From contig NZ_JALBGD010000001.1 of the NCBI RefSeq assembly GCF_023507705.1, forward strand, positions 663,212 through 727,211: a DNA stretch of 64,000 bases, in the 5' to 3' direction. The translations under genes were made by a program, and so were the position numbers. Positions 9,378-19,255 of this stretch are shown here, in pieces. Origin of the DNA: Stappia sp. WLB 29. Lineage in GTDB: Bacteria; Pseudomonadota; Alphaproteobacteria; Rhizobiales; Stappiaceae. The stretch's first letter is position 1; every line of letters starts with the position of its first letter. The notes beneath the pieces were generated by a model. The model did no database searches, had not been told where the DNA came from, and was given only the letters and a program-made list of their open reading frames with translations.

Positions 9378-9823
9378 GCCTTCTTCTCCCATCGGCCCGC
9401 TTCGTTCTGCTGCCAATAGGTGATGTCGTGCCCCGCCTCCTTCATCGCCTTCCAGTGCCGCCGAGCGTCGGCGACCGCGTCCGGATCCTGTCCGTCGAAC
9501 AGGAAGACCCCGCGCTGATAGGGCGTGAGATCGGGCGGGCTCGCCCGGTCGACGAGAAAGCGCACCACTGCACCGTTCGGGTTCTCCTCGCCATCGGTGA
9601 GGTAGACCGGCTGCGCCTCCGCATGCCCGTCCGCGGCCGTCCCGTGCGGCAGGAAGGCATCGTCGCGATAGGTCCAGAGCCACGAATCGAGCGCCTCGCA
9701 GCGCTCGCGCGAGCCGGCCTGCACGACACAGCGCCAGCCTCTGCCAAGACAGGTTTCCAGCAGCCCGGGCAGCGCCTGCTCCAGCGGCTGGCGGGTCAGA
9801 TGGTAGAAAAGAACCTCGCTCAT
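9374..9823 (-). CDS. holC: DNA polymerase III subunit chi
   Basis: A 149-residue clamp-loader accessory subunit linking the clamp loader to SSB. It begins MSEVLFYHLTRQPLEQALPG and has the family pattern of a basic patch for SSB binding, then QPVYLTDGEENPNGA and the C-terminal FLFDGQDPDAVADAR with a Trp-rich end (HWKAMKEAGHDITYWQQ). Length is typical. A GGGGGCGG purine run precedes the ATG. holC next to pepA on the same strand is a common proteobacterial neighbourhood and supports the call; here a 0.58 kb gap lies between them. Confidence 0.9.
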   Translation of the reverse strand: MSEVLFYHLTRQPLEQALPGLLETCLGRGWRCVVQAGSRERCEALDSWLWTYRDDAFLPHGTAADGHAEAQPVYLTDGEENPNGAVVRFLVDRASPPDLTPYQRGVFLFDGQDPDAVADARRHWKAMKEAGHDITYWQQNEAGRWEKKA

Positions 9824-10128
9824 TCCGCCCCCCGCTTGTGCAGTGCGGCAGTCCTGCAACAGCCACGATGCGAAGTGCCGTGGGCTGAGAAACGGGCTTT
9901 GATTTGCCAATGATTCACGATTAACGGTTTCCCAACTTCGGCCCGGCAAAGTGACGACCGGGCTGGACCCGGCCGATTCGGCAAATGCTTCGCGCCACGC
10001 GCTGATCCTTCAAACGTCCTGTGGTTGCCGTCACAACGGTCTCGGCAGGATCAGGAAGGCTTGAGCCAGGCGCAAGCGACTGCCGGACGGTAGAGCCGTC
10101 ACCGCGCCGGGGCAACGGGAGACATTCG
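9824..10128. other. Intergenic region upstream of holC
   Basis: About 300 bases with no credible gene. It must contain the minus-strand holC promoter and the plus-strand promoter of the small peptide gene, but no convincing boxes were found. A short GC palindrome around 9955-9980 is unassigned. Confidence 0.4.
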
Positions 10129-10251
10129 ATGGCTGTGCGGATTGCTTTGTTTTTCGGTCTCGTGCTCGGTCTCGCCGGCGTGACCACGGCAATGGGAACA
10201 GTGGTTGTGGAGCCGACGGGCACAAGCTGCGAATCCTACAAGACCTGCTGA
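10129..10251 (+). CDS. Small exported peptide, 40 residues
   Basis: A short open frame with a good GGGAG ribosome site seven bases before the ATG. The product has a positively charged start (MAVRIALFF), a hydrophobic stretch of about 18 residues, and a short polar tail ending GTSCESYKTC with two cysteines. It is probably a membrane-anchored or secreted micropeptide; no family is recognised. Signal-like composition, a clear ribosome site and a strong terminator 60 bases downstream support expression, but short length keeps confidence modest. Confidence 0.5.
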   Translation: MAVRIALFFGLVLGLAGVTTAMGTVVVEPTGTSCESYKTC

Positions 10252-10310
10252 TTGCCCTTTCGACCTCCGGCGGTACCCCCGAACCGGGCCCGTCGGACAA
10301 CCGGAACGAA

Positions 10311-10334
10311 AAAACCCGCCGCAAGGCGGGTTTT
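10311..10334. terminator. Bidirectional intrinsic terminator
   Basis: A perfect 10-bp stem, AAAACCCGCC at 10311-10320 with 10325-10334, closed by a GCAA tetraloop and flanked by A and T runs. It serves pepA on the minus strand and the small peptide gene on the plus strand. Confidence 0.92.
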
Positions 10335-10401
10335 TGTTGTCTGCCGCTTGAAAGCCGGCTCGGCCGCGGGATCATCCCGCAGCCGAGCCGCTGGTCTTGC
10401 A

Positions 10402-11910
10402 TCAGCCTTCGTAATGGTCGCGTACCAGACGATCCAGCAGGCGCACGCCGAAGCCCGAGGCCCAGCCCTTGCTCACATCGGTCTTGGGGCTTCCCATCGC
10501 CGTGCCGGCAACGTCGATATGCACCCACGGCACATCGTTGACGAAACGCTGCAGGAACTGCGCCGCCGTGATCGAGCCCGCCGAGCGGCCGCCGGTGTTC
10601 TTCATGTCCGCGTTCGGAGTGTCGATCAGCTTGTCGTAATCCTTCGACAGCGGCAGGCGCCAGACCTTCTCGTCCGTGGCAAGGCCGGCCTCGGCAAGAC
10701 GCGCGGCCAGTTCGTCGTTGTTGGAGAAGATGCCGGCATGGTGGCTGCCGAGCGCGATGATGATCGCACCGGTCAGCGTTGCCAGGTTGATCATGAAGGC
10801 CGGCTTGAACCGGTCCTGCGTGTACCAGAGCGCATCCGCCAGAACGAGGCGGCCTTCCGCATCCGTGTTGATGATCTCGATGGTCGCGCCCGACATCGCC
10901 GTGACGATATCGCCCGGCCGCTGCGCCTTGCCGTCCGGCATGTTCTCCACGAGGCCGATGACACCGATGGCATTGACCTTGGCCTTGCGGGCCGCCAGCG
11001 CGTGCATCAGGCCGGTGACGGCCGCCGCGCCGCCCATGTCGCCCTTCATGTCCTCCATCGAGGCCGCCGGCTTGATCGAGATGCCGCCGGTGTCGAAGAC
11101 GACGCCCTTGCCGATGAAGGCGAGCGGGGCAGCGTCCTTCTTGCCGCCATTCCAGCGCATGATCACCAGGCGCGGCGGGCTCTCCGAGCCCTGCGCCACG
11201 CCGAGCAGCGCATTCATCTTGAGCTTCTTCATCGCCTTCTCGTCGAGGATCTCGATCTCGACGCCGAGCTTGGAGAGTTCGCTGGCGCGGTTGGCGAATT
11301 CGACGGTGGTCAGCACATTGGCCGGTTCGTTGACGAGGTCCCGGGCCAGCAGCGTGCCGTCGCTCACCGCATCGGCGTCGGCCCAGGCCTTCTTCGCCGC
11401 CTTGGCGTCTTCCAGCAGCAGCGACACCTTGACCGAACCGGTCGTCTCCTCGTCGTCGCCCTTGCGGCTCTTATAGCGATCGAAGACATAGGCGCGCAGC
11501 TTCATGCCCATCGCGAAGGCCGCTGCGTGGCCGGCATCCACCGCGCCTGCCGGTGTCTCCAGCAGCACCTCGGCCGACTTGGCCTTGCCGAGCTTGCCCA
11601 TCACGGTGCCGCCGAGCGCCGCCCAGTCGTTGTCGCCGAGCCCGACAACCTCGTCGGCCTTGCCGAGGCCGACGACCAGCAGCCGGTCGACGCCAAGGCC
11701 CGCCGGCGCGAGAAGATCGAGCACCGTCTTCGACTTGCCGGAAAAGCCGGCGGTCTCCGCCGCGCGACGGATCAGGTCCAGCGCCCCTTCGCCAAGGCCG
11801 GCCGCGGTAGCGCCGGTTGCCAGCTTGTCGTCGACGAGGATGACGGCGATGCCCTTGTGCGGAGCGTCGGGTTTTGCGAAGGAGATCTTGGGGAGCAAGG
11901 GGAACCTCAT
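10402..11910 (-). CDS. pepA: Leucyl aminopeptidase (M17)
   Basis: A 502-residue cytosolic, hexameric, two-metal aminopeptidase releasing N-terminal residues from peptides. The M17 signature NTDAEGRL is present, as are the metal-site block [16 protein letters not shown], the [10 protein letters not shown] segment and the C-terminal HIDVAGTA. Length is normal for the family. The ATG at 11910 lacks a good Shine-Dalgarno sequence, so the true start could be a few codons inside, but the N-terminal domain is complete. It is followed by a strong terminator and transcribed away from lptF. Confidence 0.95.
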   Translation of the reverse strand: MRFPLLPKISFAKPDAPHKGIAVILVDDKLATGATAAGLGEGALDLIRRAAETAGFSGKSKTVLDLLAPAGLGVDRLLVVGLGKADEVVGLGDNDWAALGGTVMGKLGKAKSAEVLLETPAGAVDAGHAAAFAMGMKLRAYVFDRYKSRKGDDEETTGSVKVSLLLEDAKAAKKAWADADAVSDGTLLARDLVNEPANVLTTVEFANRASELSKLGVEIEILDEKAMKKLKMNALLGVAQGSESPPRLVIMRWNGGKKDAAPLAFIGKGVVFDTGGISIKPAASMEDMKGDMGGAAAVTGLMHALAARKAKVNAIGVIGLVENMPDGKAQRPGDIVTAMSGATIEIINTDAEGRLVLADALWYTQDRFKPAFMINLATLTGAIIIALGSHHAGIFSNNDELAARLAEAGLATDEKVWRLPLSKDYDKLIDTPNADMKNTGGRSAGSITAAQFLQRFVNDVPWVHIDVAGTAMGSPKTDVSKGWASGFGVRLLDRLVRDHYEG

Positions 11911-12265
11911 GTCTGGCAGGAATGGAGGAGATCCAGGGCGGTTTGCCGGACTTGCGACAGCCGCAGACTCGCTGCGCGCCGTGTCAGCCAGACGGGCGTG
12001 CCCGCCCGGAAAATCCTGATGCGTCTAGAATGGTGCCTGTTTTCCCGCTCGGCAAGCGCCCTTGCCGCCTTGCCGGTCCAGTTAATCTCCGGTTAACCCT
12101 TTTTCTTCTCGGAGTATTTACCTAAACTGCGGCCTAATCGAATACGACCGGCGCCCGGCCGGCCGACGACCACGTGGGCCGGACCTGCCGCCCGCCCCCC
12201 AAAGGCTCTCTGGCAGCCGACGATTTTCTGGCGCGAGCCCGGTGGGCTGACCGAACACGGACCTG
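11911..12265. other. Divergent promoter region between pepA and lptF
   Basis: A 355-base gap between divergent genes. A locally AT-richer segment at about 12078-12130, containing GGTTAACC and TATTTACC, is the likeliest place for the lptFG-lptD promoter. I see no gene here. Confidence 0.45.
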
Positions 12266-13453
12266 ATGACGACCTTCGAGCGGTATGTTTTCCGGCGCCT
12301 TGCCGCCGTCTTCCTGGTGACGCTGACGGCACTGGCCGGCGTCGTCTGGGCGACGCAGGCCCTGCGTCAGCTCGACCTGGTCACCGCCAAGGGCCAGACC
12401 ATCGTCCAGTTCATCGGCATGACCATGCTGGCCATGCCCTTTCTGGCGCTCGCCATCGCCCCCTTCGCGCTGCTGATTGCCATGCTGGTGGTGCTCAACA
12501 CCCTGTCGAACGACAGCGAGCTCATCGTCATCAACGCATCTGGTGCCTCGCGTTCCGTGCTGCTGCGGCCGATTCTCGTCTTCGCCGCCGTCATCAGCCT
12601 GTTCTGCGCCTCGCTGTCGCTGCTCTTCGCCCCCGCCGGTCTCGCCTCGCTGCGCGACGAGATCACCCAGGTGCGCGTCGATCTGGTCGCCAACATCGTT
12701 CGCCCGGGCCGCTTCATCGGTATCGAGGACGGCCTGACCTTCCACATTCGCAACCGCGGCGGCGACGGCCAGCTCGAAGGCCTGTTGATGCACGATGAGC
12801 GCGCCGAGGACATCGTCTTCACCTATGAGGCGGCACGCGGACAGATCGTCGAGGCCGCCGACCGCACCCTGCTGGTGATGCAGGACGGCACGATCCAGCG
12901 CCGTACCCGCGCCACGGGCAGCATCTCCATCGTCCGCTTCCAATCCTATGCTTTCGACCTGTCGAGCATGGTTCCGACCGACACCGTCACCACCTACAAG
13001 GCCAGCGAACGCTCCACATTGGACCTGCTCGCCCCCGATCCGAACGACGACTACGCGACAGAGAACCGCAACCGACTGACCGCAGAGCTGCATGACCGGC
13101 TGAGCCAGCCGCTCTATCCAATAGCCTTCGCGCTCATCGTCTTCCTGTTCGCCGGCGAGCCGAAGACGACCCGCCAGAACCGCCATGCCGCGACCCTGAC
13201 CGCCCTCGTCCTTGCCATCCTGCTGCGCACGGCGGGCTTCGGCATCCTGACGCTGGTGCCGAGCCTGCCCGTCGCGCGCTTTGCGCTCTATCTGCTGCCG
13301 CTGGCCACCATCATGCTGGTCGGCTGGATGGTCGCCATCGGCCGCAAGCCGCGCTGGATCAACGCTCTTGCCGCCCTCAGCGAGCGGATCGGCGAGCGGA
13401 TCGAGGGCATTGTCGCCCGGTTGCAGGGCCACCAGCAGGGTGGGCCCGCCTGA
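12266..13453 (+). CDS. lptF: LPS export ABC transporter permease LptF
   Basis: A 395-residue permease that, with LptG and the ATPase LptB, extracts lipopolysaccharide from the inner membrane. It has six predicted membrane helices, three before and three after a central periplasmic beta-jellyroll of roughly residues 130-285 that hands LPS to LptC/LptA. The opening MTTFERYVFRRLAAVFLVTL and the SNDSELIVINASGAS coupling segment are typical of LptF. It overlaps lptG by one base (TGATG). LptB is not in the window, as is usual in this group. Confidence 0.92.
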   Translation: MTTFERYVFRRLAAVFLVTLTALAGVVWATQALRQLDLVTAKGQTIVQFIGMTMLAMPFLALAIAPFALLIAMLVVLNTLSNDSELIVINASGASRSVLLRPILVFAAVISLFCASLSLLFAPAGLASLRDEITQVRVDLVANIVRPGRFIGIEDGLTFHIRNRGGDGQLEGLLMHDERAEDIVFTYEAARGQIVEAADRTLLVMQDGTIQRRTRATGSISIVRFQSYAFDLSSMVPTDTVTTYKASERSTLDLLAPDPNDDYATENRNRLTAELHDRLSQPLYPIAFALIVFLFAGEPKTTRQNRHAATLTALVLAILLRTAGFGILTLVPSLPVARFALYLLPLATIMLVGWMVAIGRKPRWINALAALSERIGERIEGIVARLQGHQQGGPA

Positions 13454-14559
13454 TGCTCGCCTCGCTCCGCTCCGGCCACACGCTCGCCGTCTATTTCGCG
13501 CTGCGCTTCGTGGCCTCGATTCTCGGCCTTTTCCTGCTGGCCGCCGTGCTGATCTTCATCTTCGACGCGCTCGAGCTTCTGCGCCGGGCGAGCGATCAGG
13601 ACGGGGCGAGCCTTGCCCGCATCGGTGCGATCTCGCTGCTGCGCGTACCGCAACTGATGGAACAGGTTCTGCCCTTCGCCGTGCTCTTCGGCGCCATTGC
13701 GGCGTTTCTCGGCCTCAGCCGCAAGCTGGAGCTCGTCGTGGCGCGCGCCGCCGGTGTCTCCGTCTGGCAGTTCACCGCCCCTGCGCTCATCGTCGGCATT
13801 GCCATCGGCATCGGCGCGGTGCTGCTTTACAATCCGCTGGCCGTCACCCTTCGCACGCAATCGGACGAACTCGCCTCCGGCCTCTTCGGCCGCGAGCAGA
13901 ACTTTCTGCTGCAGACGACGGGCGACATCTGGTTGCGCCAGGACGGCGAGGACGGAGAATCGGTGCTGCACGCCAAGCAGATCCTCAACTCCGGAGAGCG
14001 GCTGCTCGGCGTGACGCTGTTCACCTTCGACCGGAAGGGCAGTTTCCAGGAACGGATCGAGGCGAGCGAGGCGACGCTCGGCGAGAGGACCTGGCGCTTG
14101 TCCGATGCCACGGTCTACTCGACCGAAGGCGATCCGCAGACCTATGAGAGCTACAACGTCTCCACATATCTCACACCGACCGAGGTGCGCGAGAGCATTG
14201 CGGCGCCCGAATCCATAGGATTCTGGGACCTGCCGCGCGTGATCGAATTGTCACAGAGAGCAGGTTTGCCCGCGTATCGGTATTCGCTTCAATATCAGAC
14301 ACTTCTGGCAAGACCCGCACTTTTGGCCGCGATGGTGCTGATTGCCGCCTGTGTTTCCCTGAGGGTTTCGAGGATGGGGGGTATCGGCCGCCTGATTCTG
14401 GGTGGAATCCTCGCCGGGTTCGTGCTTTACGTTCTGTCGGAGCTCGGCAAGGACCTGGGCGGTGCGGGAATCGTGCCTCCTTTCATCGCCGCGTGGGCAC
14501 CTGGAGTGTTTGGAGTCTTGATGGGGATCACGATCCTCCTGCACCTGGAGGACGGCTGA
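13453..14559 (+). CDS. lptG: LPS export ABC transporter permease LptG
   Basis: A 368-residue partner of LptF with the same 3+3 membrane-helix plan around a periplasmic jellyroll (about residues 125-265). FDALELLRRASDQDG after the first helix and LSRKLELVVARAAGVSVWQF, the coupling helix to LptB, are family features. The start overlaps the lptF stop and its own stop overlaps the lptD start, so lptF-lptG-lptD form one tightly coupled unit for LPS transport from inner to outer membrane. Confidence 0.93.
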   Translation: MLASLRSGHTLAVYFALRFVASILGLFLLAAVLIFIFDALELLRRASDQDGASLARIGAISLLRVPQLMEQVLPFAVLFGAIAAFLGLSRKLELVVARAAGVSVWQFTAPALIVGIAIGIGAVLLYNPLAVTLRTQSDELASGLFGREQNFLLQTTGDIWLRQDGEDGESVLHAKQILNSGERLLGVTLFTFDRKGSFQERIEASEATLGERTWRLSDATVYSTEGDPQTYESYNVSTYLTPTEVRESIAAPESIGFWDLPRVIELSQRAGLPAYRYSLQYQTLLARPALLAAMVLIAACVSLRVSRMGGIGRLILGGILAGFVLYVLSELGKDLGGAGIVPPFIAAWAPGVFGVLMGITILLHLEDG

Positions 14560-16994
14560 TGGTTTCGGCCGTTTCATCAGGCATGGCCGATCGGCAGAAC
14601 CGCCCGTCCCGCGCCGATCGGGCGGGCGCATCCCCGCGTGCGCGTGCGATTCGCGCGTCCTTGCTCGCCGGCACGCTGCTGTCCGGTGCCGCGCTCGCGC
14701 TGCTGAGCGGCGTAACGCTCGCTCCCCAGACCGCCCTCGCCCAGGACAACGCCCTCGATTCGCTGGGATCGCAAGTCGACCCGACCGAGCCGCTGCTGCT
14801 CGAGGCGACGGAACTGCGCTACGATTTCGACCGGGACATCATCTCGGCCATCGGAAATGTGCAGATCTATTATGGCGGCAACACGGTGGAAGCGGACCGC
14901 GTCGATTTCGACCGTCGCAACAACCGTCTGCGCGCCGACGGCAATGTCCGCCTGACGGAGCCGAACGGCAATGTCCTGCGCGCTGCCTCGATGGAACTGT
15001 CGGACGACCTGCGCGACGGCTTCGCCACGGCGCTCCAGCTCGACACACCGCAGCGCACCCGCTTCATCGCCGACGGAGCGCGACGCGAAAACGGCAACCG
15101 TACGAGCTTCGACAACGGCCTCTACACGGTCTATACCAGCCCGAAGAACCCGCCGGACAAGCCGCCGCTCTGGCGCATCCGCGCGCAGACCATCGTCCAC
15201 AATCAGCAGGAAAAGACGATCGAGTTCGAGAAGGCCTCCTTCGAGTTCTTCGGCCGCTCGCTCGTCTACCTGCCGTATCTGTCGATGCCGGACCCGAGCG
15301 TCAAGCGGAAGTCGGGCCTGCTGATCCCCAATTTCGTCTATGGCGACCGGGTGGGTGCTGGCATGCGCATCCCCTACTATTTCGCCATCGACCCGTCGCG
15401 CGACCTGCTGATTTCCGCAACGCCGCTGAGCAAGCAGGGCGTGCTCGGCCAGTTCGACTGGCGCCAGCGGCTGATGGACGGTGCCTATTCGATCCACGCT
15501 GCCGGCATCTTCCAGGCGCGTCCGGGCGAGTACACCACATCGAGCGGCAACCGCGACTTCCGCGGCGTGATCGCGTCGGAGGGCGAGTTCGACATCAATC
15601 AGCGCTGGAAGTGGGGCTGGGATCTGTCCTGGCGCACCGACCGCTCGTTCCTGCGCGACTACAGGTTCGCCCCGCTCGGCAATGCCAGCGACGTATCGAA
15701 GATCTACCTGACGGGGCAGAGCGAGCGGAACAGGTTCGACCTGCGCGCCTATGCCTTCCGCATCTCGCAGGAAGACTATAAGGCTCTGGCCACGCTCGAT
15801 GCTCCCGGCTTCATTCCCGTCGGCAGCCGCCTGCAGGACAAGCAGCCCTTCGTCCATCCGGTGCTCGACTGGAACTACATTTTCGAGAACCCGATTGCCG
15901 GCGGCGAACTGGCCTTGACGGGCAATCTCACCAGCCTGACCCGCGACCAGACCGACGCGATCCAGATCGGCGGCCTCACCCGCTTCCGCGGCGTCGAAGG
16001 TACGTTCACCCGCGCCAGCCTGGAGGCCGATTGGCGCTCGACGCTGATCGATTCCTTCGGCCAGGTGTTCACGCCCTTCGCCTATGTTAAAGGCGATCTG
16101 TACTTCCTCGCCTCGCAGGACAAGAACGTCGCCTCGATGACCGACGAGAGCTTCGTCGGCCGCATCATGCCGGCCGTCGGCCTCGACTATCGCTTCCCGT
16201 TCATCGGCACGTTCCAGGGCGGCCACCAGATCATCGAGCCGGTGGCCCAGGTCATCGTCCGTCCGAACGAGACGCGCATCGGCGAGCTGCCGAACGAGGA
16301 CGCGCAGAGCATCGTCTTCGATTCCACAACGCTGTTCGAATACGACAAGTTCTCCGGATTCGACCGCAGCGAGGGTGGCACCCGAACCAATGTCGGCCTG
16401 AAATACAGCCTGAACTTCGACCAGGGCTACCATGTCAGTGCCCTGTTCGGTCGCTCGTTCCATCTCGGCGGCACCAACTCGTTCAAGCAGGCCGACATCC
16501 TCGGCGCCACCACCAGTTCGGGTCTCGCCACCAATTACAGCGATTATGTCGGCAGCCTCTATTTCGACAGCCGGCAAGGCTTCCGGATGGGCGCGCAGGC
16601 CCGCTTCGATCACAAGAACTTCTCCGTCCGCCGCGCACAGGTCGAGGCGACAGGCATCTACGGTCCCGTCACCGGCAACCTTGCCTATGCCTATCTGTCG
16701 CCGCAGCCCAATCTCGGCATCGCCACGCCGCGCGAGGAGCTCATCGGCTCGGCCAGTCTGCGACTGGAGGAGAACTGGCGGCTGTTCGGCTCCGTACGCT
16801 TCGACCTCGAGCGCCGCAACATGGTTCGCGACAGCTTCGGTGTCGGCTATGACGATGAGGGCTTCTCGGTCTCCTTCGCCTATTCCGAAGATCGCAGCCG
16901 TAACAATGGCCAGACGACAGACCGGCTGTTCTTCTTCCGGTTCGGCCTGCGCACGCTCGGCGACACGCAGTTCTCGACCACCGGAAACAACTAG
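14559..16994 (+). CDS. lptD: LPS-assembly outer-membrane protein LptD
   Basis: An 811-residue outer-membrane translocon that, with the LptE plug, inserts LPS into the outer leaflet. A long N-terminal region with a signal peptide (cleavage near ALAQD) leads to an OstA/LptA-like jellyroll from about residue 65 (EATELRYDFDRDIISAIGNVQIYYGG), then a large beta-barrel. The translated protein contains no cysteine, so the disulfides that gate E. coli LptD maturation cannot form. GGAGG precedes the ATG, which overlaps the lptG stop. A second ATG eight codons in is possible. The SurA-like chaperone follows downstream, fitting barrel assembly. Confidence 0.93.
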   Translation: MVSAVSSGMADRQNRPSRADRAGASPRARAIRASLLAGTLLSGAALALLSGVTLAPQTALAQDNALDSLGSQVDPTEPLLLEATELRYDFDRDIISAIGNVQIYYGGNTVEADRVDFDRRNNRLRADGNVRLTEPNGNVLRAASMELSDDLRDGFATALQLDTPQRTRFIADGARRENGNRTSFDNGLYTVYTSPKNPPDKPPLWRIRAQTIVHNQQEKTIEFEKASFEFFGRSLVYLPYLSMPDPSVKRKSGLLIPNFVYGDRVGAGMRIPYYFAIDPSRDLLISATPLSKQGVLGQFDWRQRLMDGAYSIHAAGIFQARPGEYTTSSGNRDFRGVIASEGEFDINQRWKWGWDLSWRTDRSFLRDYRFAPLGNASDVSKIYLTGQSERNRFDLRAYAFRISQEDYKALATLDAPGFIPVGSRLQDKQPFVHPVLDWNYIFENPIAGGELALTGNLTSLTRDQTDAIQIGGLTRFRGVEGTFTRASLEADWRSTLIDSFGQVFTPFAYVKGDLYFLASQDKNVASMTDESFVGRIMPAVGLDYRFPFIGTFQGGHQIIEPVAQVIVRPNETRIGELPNEDAQSIVFDSTTLFEYDKFSGFDRSEGGTRTNVGLKYSLNFDQGYHVSALFGRSFHLGGTNSFKQADILGATTSSGLATNYSDYVGSLYFDSRQGFRMGAQARFDHKNFSVRRAQVEATGIYGPVTGNLAYAYLSPQPNLGIATPREELIGSASLRLEENWRLFGSVRFDLERRNMVRDSFGVGYDDEGFSVSFAYSEDRSRNNGQTTDRLFFFRFGLRTLGDTQFSTTGNN

Positions 16995-17303
16995 GCCCGG
17001 AAGTCCGCGACGAGCATGCCGCACGGAGCGGACCGCACGCGATGACAGGCCCGTTTCCCTTGCGATCTCGCAAGACCCTGGTCGAGACAGCTGCTTCCGA
17101 CGGATTTTGGCCGTTTTCTGGTGTCACAGCAGTTCGCAGGATAGCATCGCCAGGCAAATTGGCTGAAGGCAGGTGCACGCGCCTTCAGAGAAGACCGTTC
17201 TGCGACCGGAGCTGCCGACCGGGCCTTGGCCGCCCGGAACCGGCAAAACGGATAGCGGCGACACTGGACGCGACGAAAATGGACGCGACGACAGGGGGAA
17301 TGA
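16995..17303. other. Intergenic region lptD-surA
   Basis: About 310 bases without a credible gene or terminator. The open frames here in both directions have no family resemblance. Read-through from lptD to the SurA-like gene is possible. Confidence 0.4.
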
Positions 17304-18221
17304 ATGACTGCAAAGCGCTGGATGCTCGCGGGCCTGGCGATTCTGATCGCCGCCACCGTTTCCGGCGGACCGCTCGCCGCGCAGACCGCCATCAAGGTGA
17401 TCGTGAACAACAAGCCGATCACCACCTATGACATCAATCAGAGAACCCGCCTCCTGCGCCTGACTGGCAGCCGTGGCGGCGCCAAACAGGCGACGGAAGA
17501 GCTGATCGAAGAAGTCCTGAAAATGCAGGAAGCCGAACGAGCCGGCATACGCATCACCAAGGCGGATGTCGACGAAGCCTACGCGACGCTCGCCAGCCGC
17601 GTGAAGCTCACGCCGGCGCGCCTCACCCAGGCGCTCAACCAGTCGGGCGTGAAGGCCGATACCATGCGCCAGCGCATCCAGGCCGAGATCGCCTGGGGTC
17701 AGCTGCTGCGCGCGCGCTTCCAATCCGAGGTGCGCATTTCCGAATCCGACGTGATCGCCGCCCTGCGCAAGCAGGAGGACAAGAGCAGCGACACCAGCAT
17801 GGAATATCGGATCCAGCCGATCATCTTCGTCGTGCCGGCAAAGACCGCTGCCAGCGGCAAGAACCAGCGCCGCCGCGATGTCGACAACTTCCGCTCGCGC
17901 TTCTCGTCCTGCAATGAGGCCCAGACGCTCGCCAGCGAGTTCCGCGAAGTGGTGGTGATGCCGATGGTCACCCGCCTGGAGACCGAGGTTCCCGCCCCGC
18001 TCAAGGAAGCGCTGGACAAGACGGCCGTCGGCAAAGTGACCACCGCCCAGGACAGTTCCAAGGGCCTGGAAGTCTACGCGGTCTGCGACAAGCGCGAGAT
18101 CGCCAGCAACGCCGCCGCGCGGATGGAGGTCGAGGACGAGCTGCGCAACAAGGAAGGCGAGCAGATGAGCCGCCGCTACATGCGCGAGCTGCGCAGCCGC
18201 GCCATCATCGACTACCGCTGA
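17304..18221 (+). CDS. SurA-like periplasmic chaperone / peptidylprolyl isomerase
   Basis: A 305-residue exported protein. The signal peptide is clear ([19 protein letters not shown], cleavage near AAQT). The mature start [21 protein letters not shown] is the SurA N-terminal domain pattern, followed by long helices and a C-terminal region that aligns only loosely with a parvulin domain (residues about 170-270). It probably escorts outer-membrane proteins, including LptD encoded just upstream. An AGGGGGA ribosome site precedes the ATG. It is shorter than E. coli SurA (about 430 residues) because only one parvulin-like region is present, as in other alphaproteobacteria. Confidence 0.82.
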   Translation: MTAKRWMLAGLAILIAATVSGGPLAAQTAIKVIVNNKPITTYDINQRTRLLRLTGSRGGAKQATEELIEEVLKMQEAERAGIRITKADVDEAYATLASRVKLTPARLTQALNQSGVKADTMRQRIQAEIAWGQLLRARFQSEVRISESDVIAALRKQEDKSSDTSMEYRIQPIIFVVPAKTAASGKNQRRRDVDNFRSRFSSCNEAQTLASEFREVVVMPMVTRLETEVPAPLKEALDKTAVGKVTTAQDSSKGLEVYAVCDKREIASNAAARMEVEDELRNKEGEQMSRRYMRELRSRAIIDYR

Positions 18222-18235
18222 GCCGATCGGTCCGC

Positions 18236-19255
18236 ATGCGCGCCAGTTTCAAGCCTCTCGCCGTCACCATGGGTGATCCCGGCGGCATCGGTCCCGATGT
18301 CGCCCTCCTTGCGTGGAAAGAACGGATCAAGCGCGAGCTGCCGCCGTTCTACCTGCTGGCCGATCCGGCCTTTCTCGCCTCCCGCGCGACCCTGCTCGGG
18401 CTCGACGTGGCGATTGCCGAGATTGCCCCGGGCGAAGCGCTGGAGGCTTGGAACGAGCACCTGCCCGTCGTGCCGCTCGGCATGAGCGTGCCCGATCGTC
18501 CGGGCATTGCCGACCCGGCGACGGCAGCAGCCGTCATCGCCTCGATCGACCGAGCCGTTGCCGACACGCAGGCAGGTCTCGCCGCCGGCCTCGTCACCAA
18601 CCCCATCCAGAAGAAGGCGCTCTACGACGCCGGCTTCACCCATCCCGGTCACACCGAATATCTCGGCGAGCTGGCGCGGCGCTCGGGTGCGCAGGACGCG
18701 ACCCCGGTGATGCTGCTGGCTGGCCCCGATCTGCTGGTCGTGCCGGTCACGGTCCACATCCCGCTGCACAATGTGCCGAAGATGCTGACCACCGGCCTGA
18801 TCGTCGATGTCGGGCGGATCGTGCATCAGGAGCTGGTGCGCCGGTTCCGCATCAAGGTCCCGCGCATCGCCGTCGCCGGCCTCAACCCGCATGCGGGCGA
18901 AGGCGGGGCGCTCGGTTACGAAGACGACGAGATCATCGCCCCCGCCGTGGCGGAGCTGCGCTCCATGGGCATCGACGTCCAGGGCCCCTTGCCCGCCGAC
19001 ACGATGTTCCATGCCGAAGCCCGTGCCGGCTATGATTGTGCCCTGGCCATGTATCACGACCAGGCGCTGATCCCGGCCAAGACGCTGGCCTTCCACGATG
19101 CGGTCAATGCGACGCTCGGCCTGCCCTTCGTACGCACCTCGCCGGACCACGGCACGGCCCTCGGCATCGCCGGCACCGGCAGCGCCCGCCCGGACAGCTT
19201 CGCCGCTGCCGTCAGGCTCGCCGCCGTACTGGCGGATCCGGGCCTCATCGAATGA
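18236..19255 (+). CDS. pdxA: 4-hydroxythreonine-4-phosphate dehydrogenase
   Basis: A 339-residue NAD-dependent enzyme of the DXP-dependent pyridoxal phosphate pathway. It contains the family N-terminus [15 protein letters not shown], the metal and substrate histidines in GHTEYL and NPHAGEGG, and the C-terminal block [18 protein letters not shown]. It starts 15 bases after the surA-like stop and overlaps rsmA by ATGA. The surA-pdxA-rsmA order is widespread in proteobacteria, which supports all three assignments. Confidence 0.96.
   Translation: MRASFKPLAVTMGDPGGIGPDVALLAWKERIKRELPPFYLLADPAFLASRATLLGLDVAIAEIAPGEALEAWNEHLPVVPLGMSVPDRPGIADPATAAAVIASIDRAVADTQAGLAAGLVTNPIQKKALYDAGFTHPGHTEYLGELARRSGAQDATPVMLLAGPDLLVVPVTVHIPLHNVPKMLTTGLIVDVGRIVHQELVRRFRIKVPRIAVAGLNPHAGEGGALGYEDDEIIAPAVAELRSMGIDVQGPLPADTMFHAEARAGYDCALAMYHDQALIPAKTLAFHDAVNATLGLPFVRTSPDHGTALGIAGTGSARPDSFAAAVRLAAVLADPGLIE

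Noticed and set aside
14577..17024. 815-residue minus-strand open frame opposite lptD
   Set aside because: Shadow of lptD; composition is Arg/Val/Ala-biased without family features.
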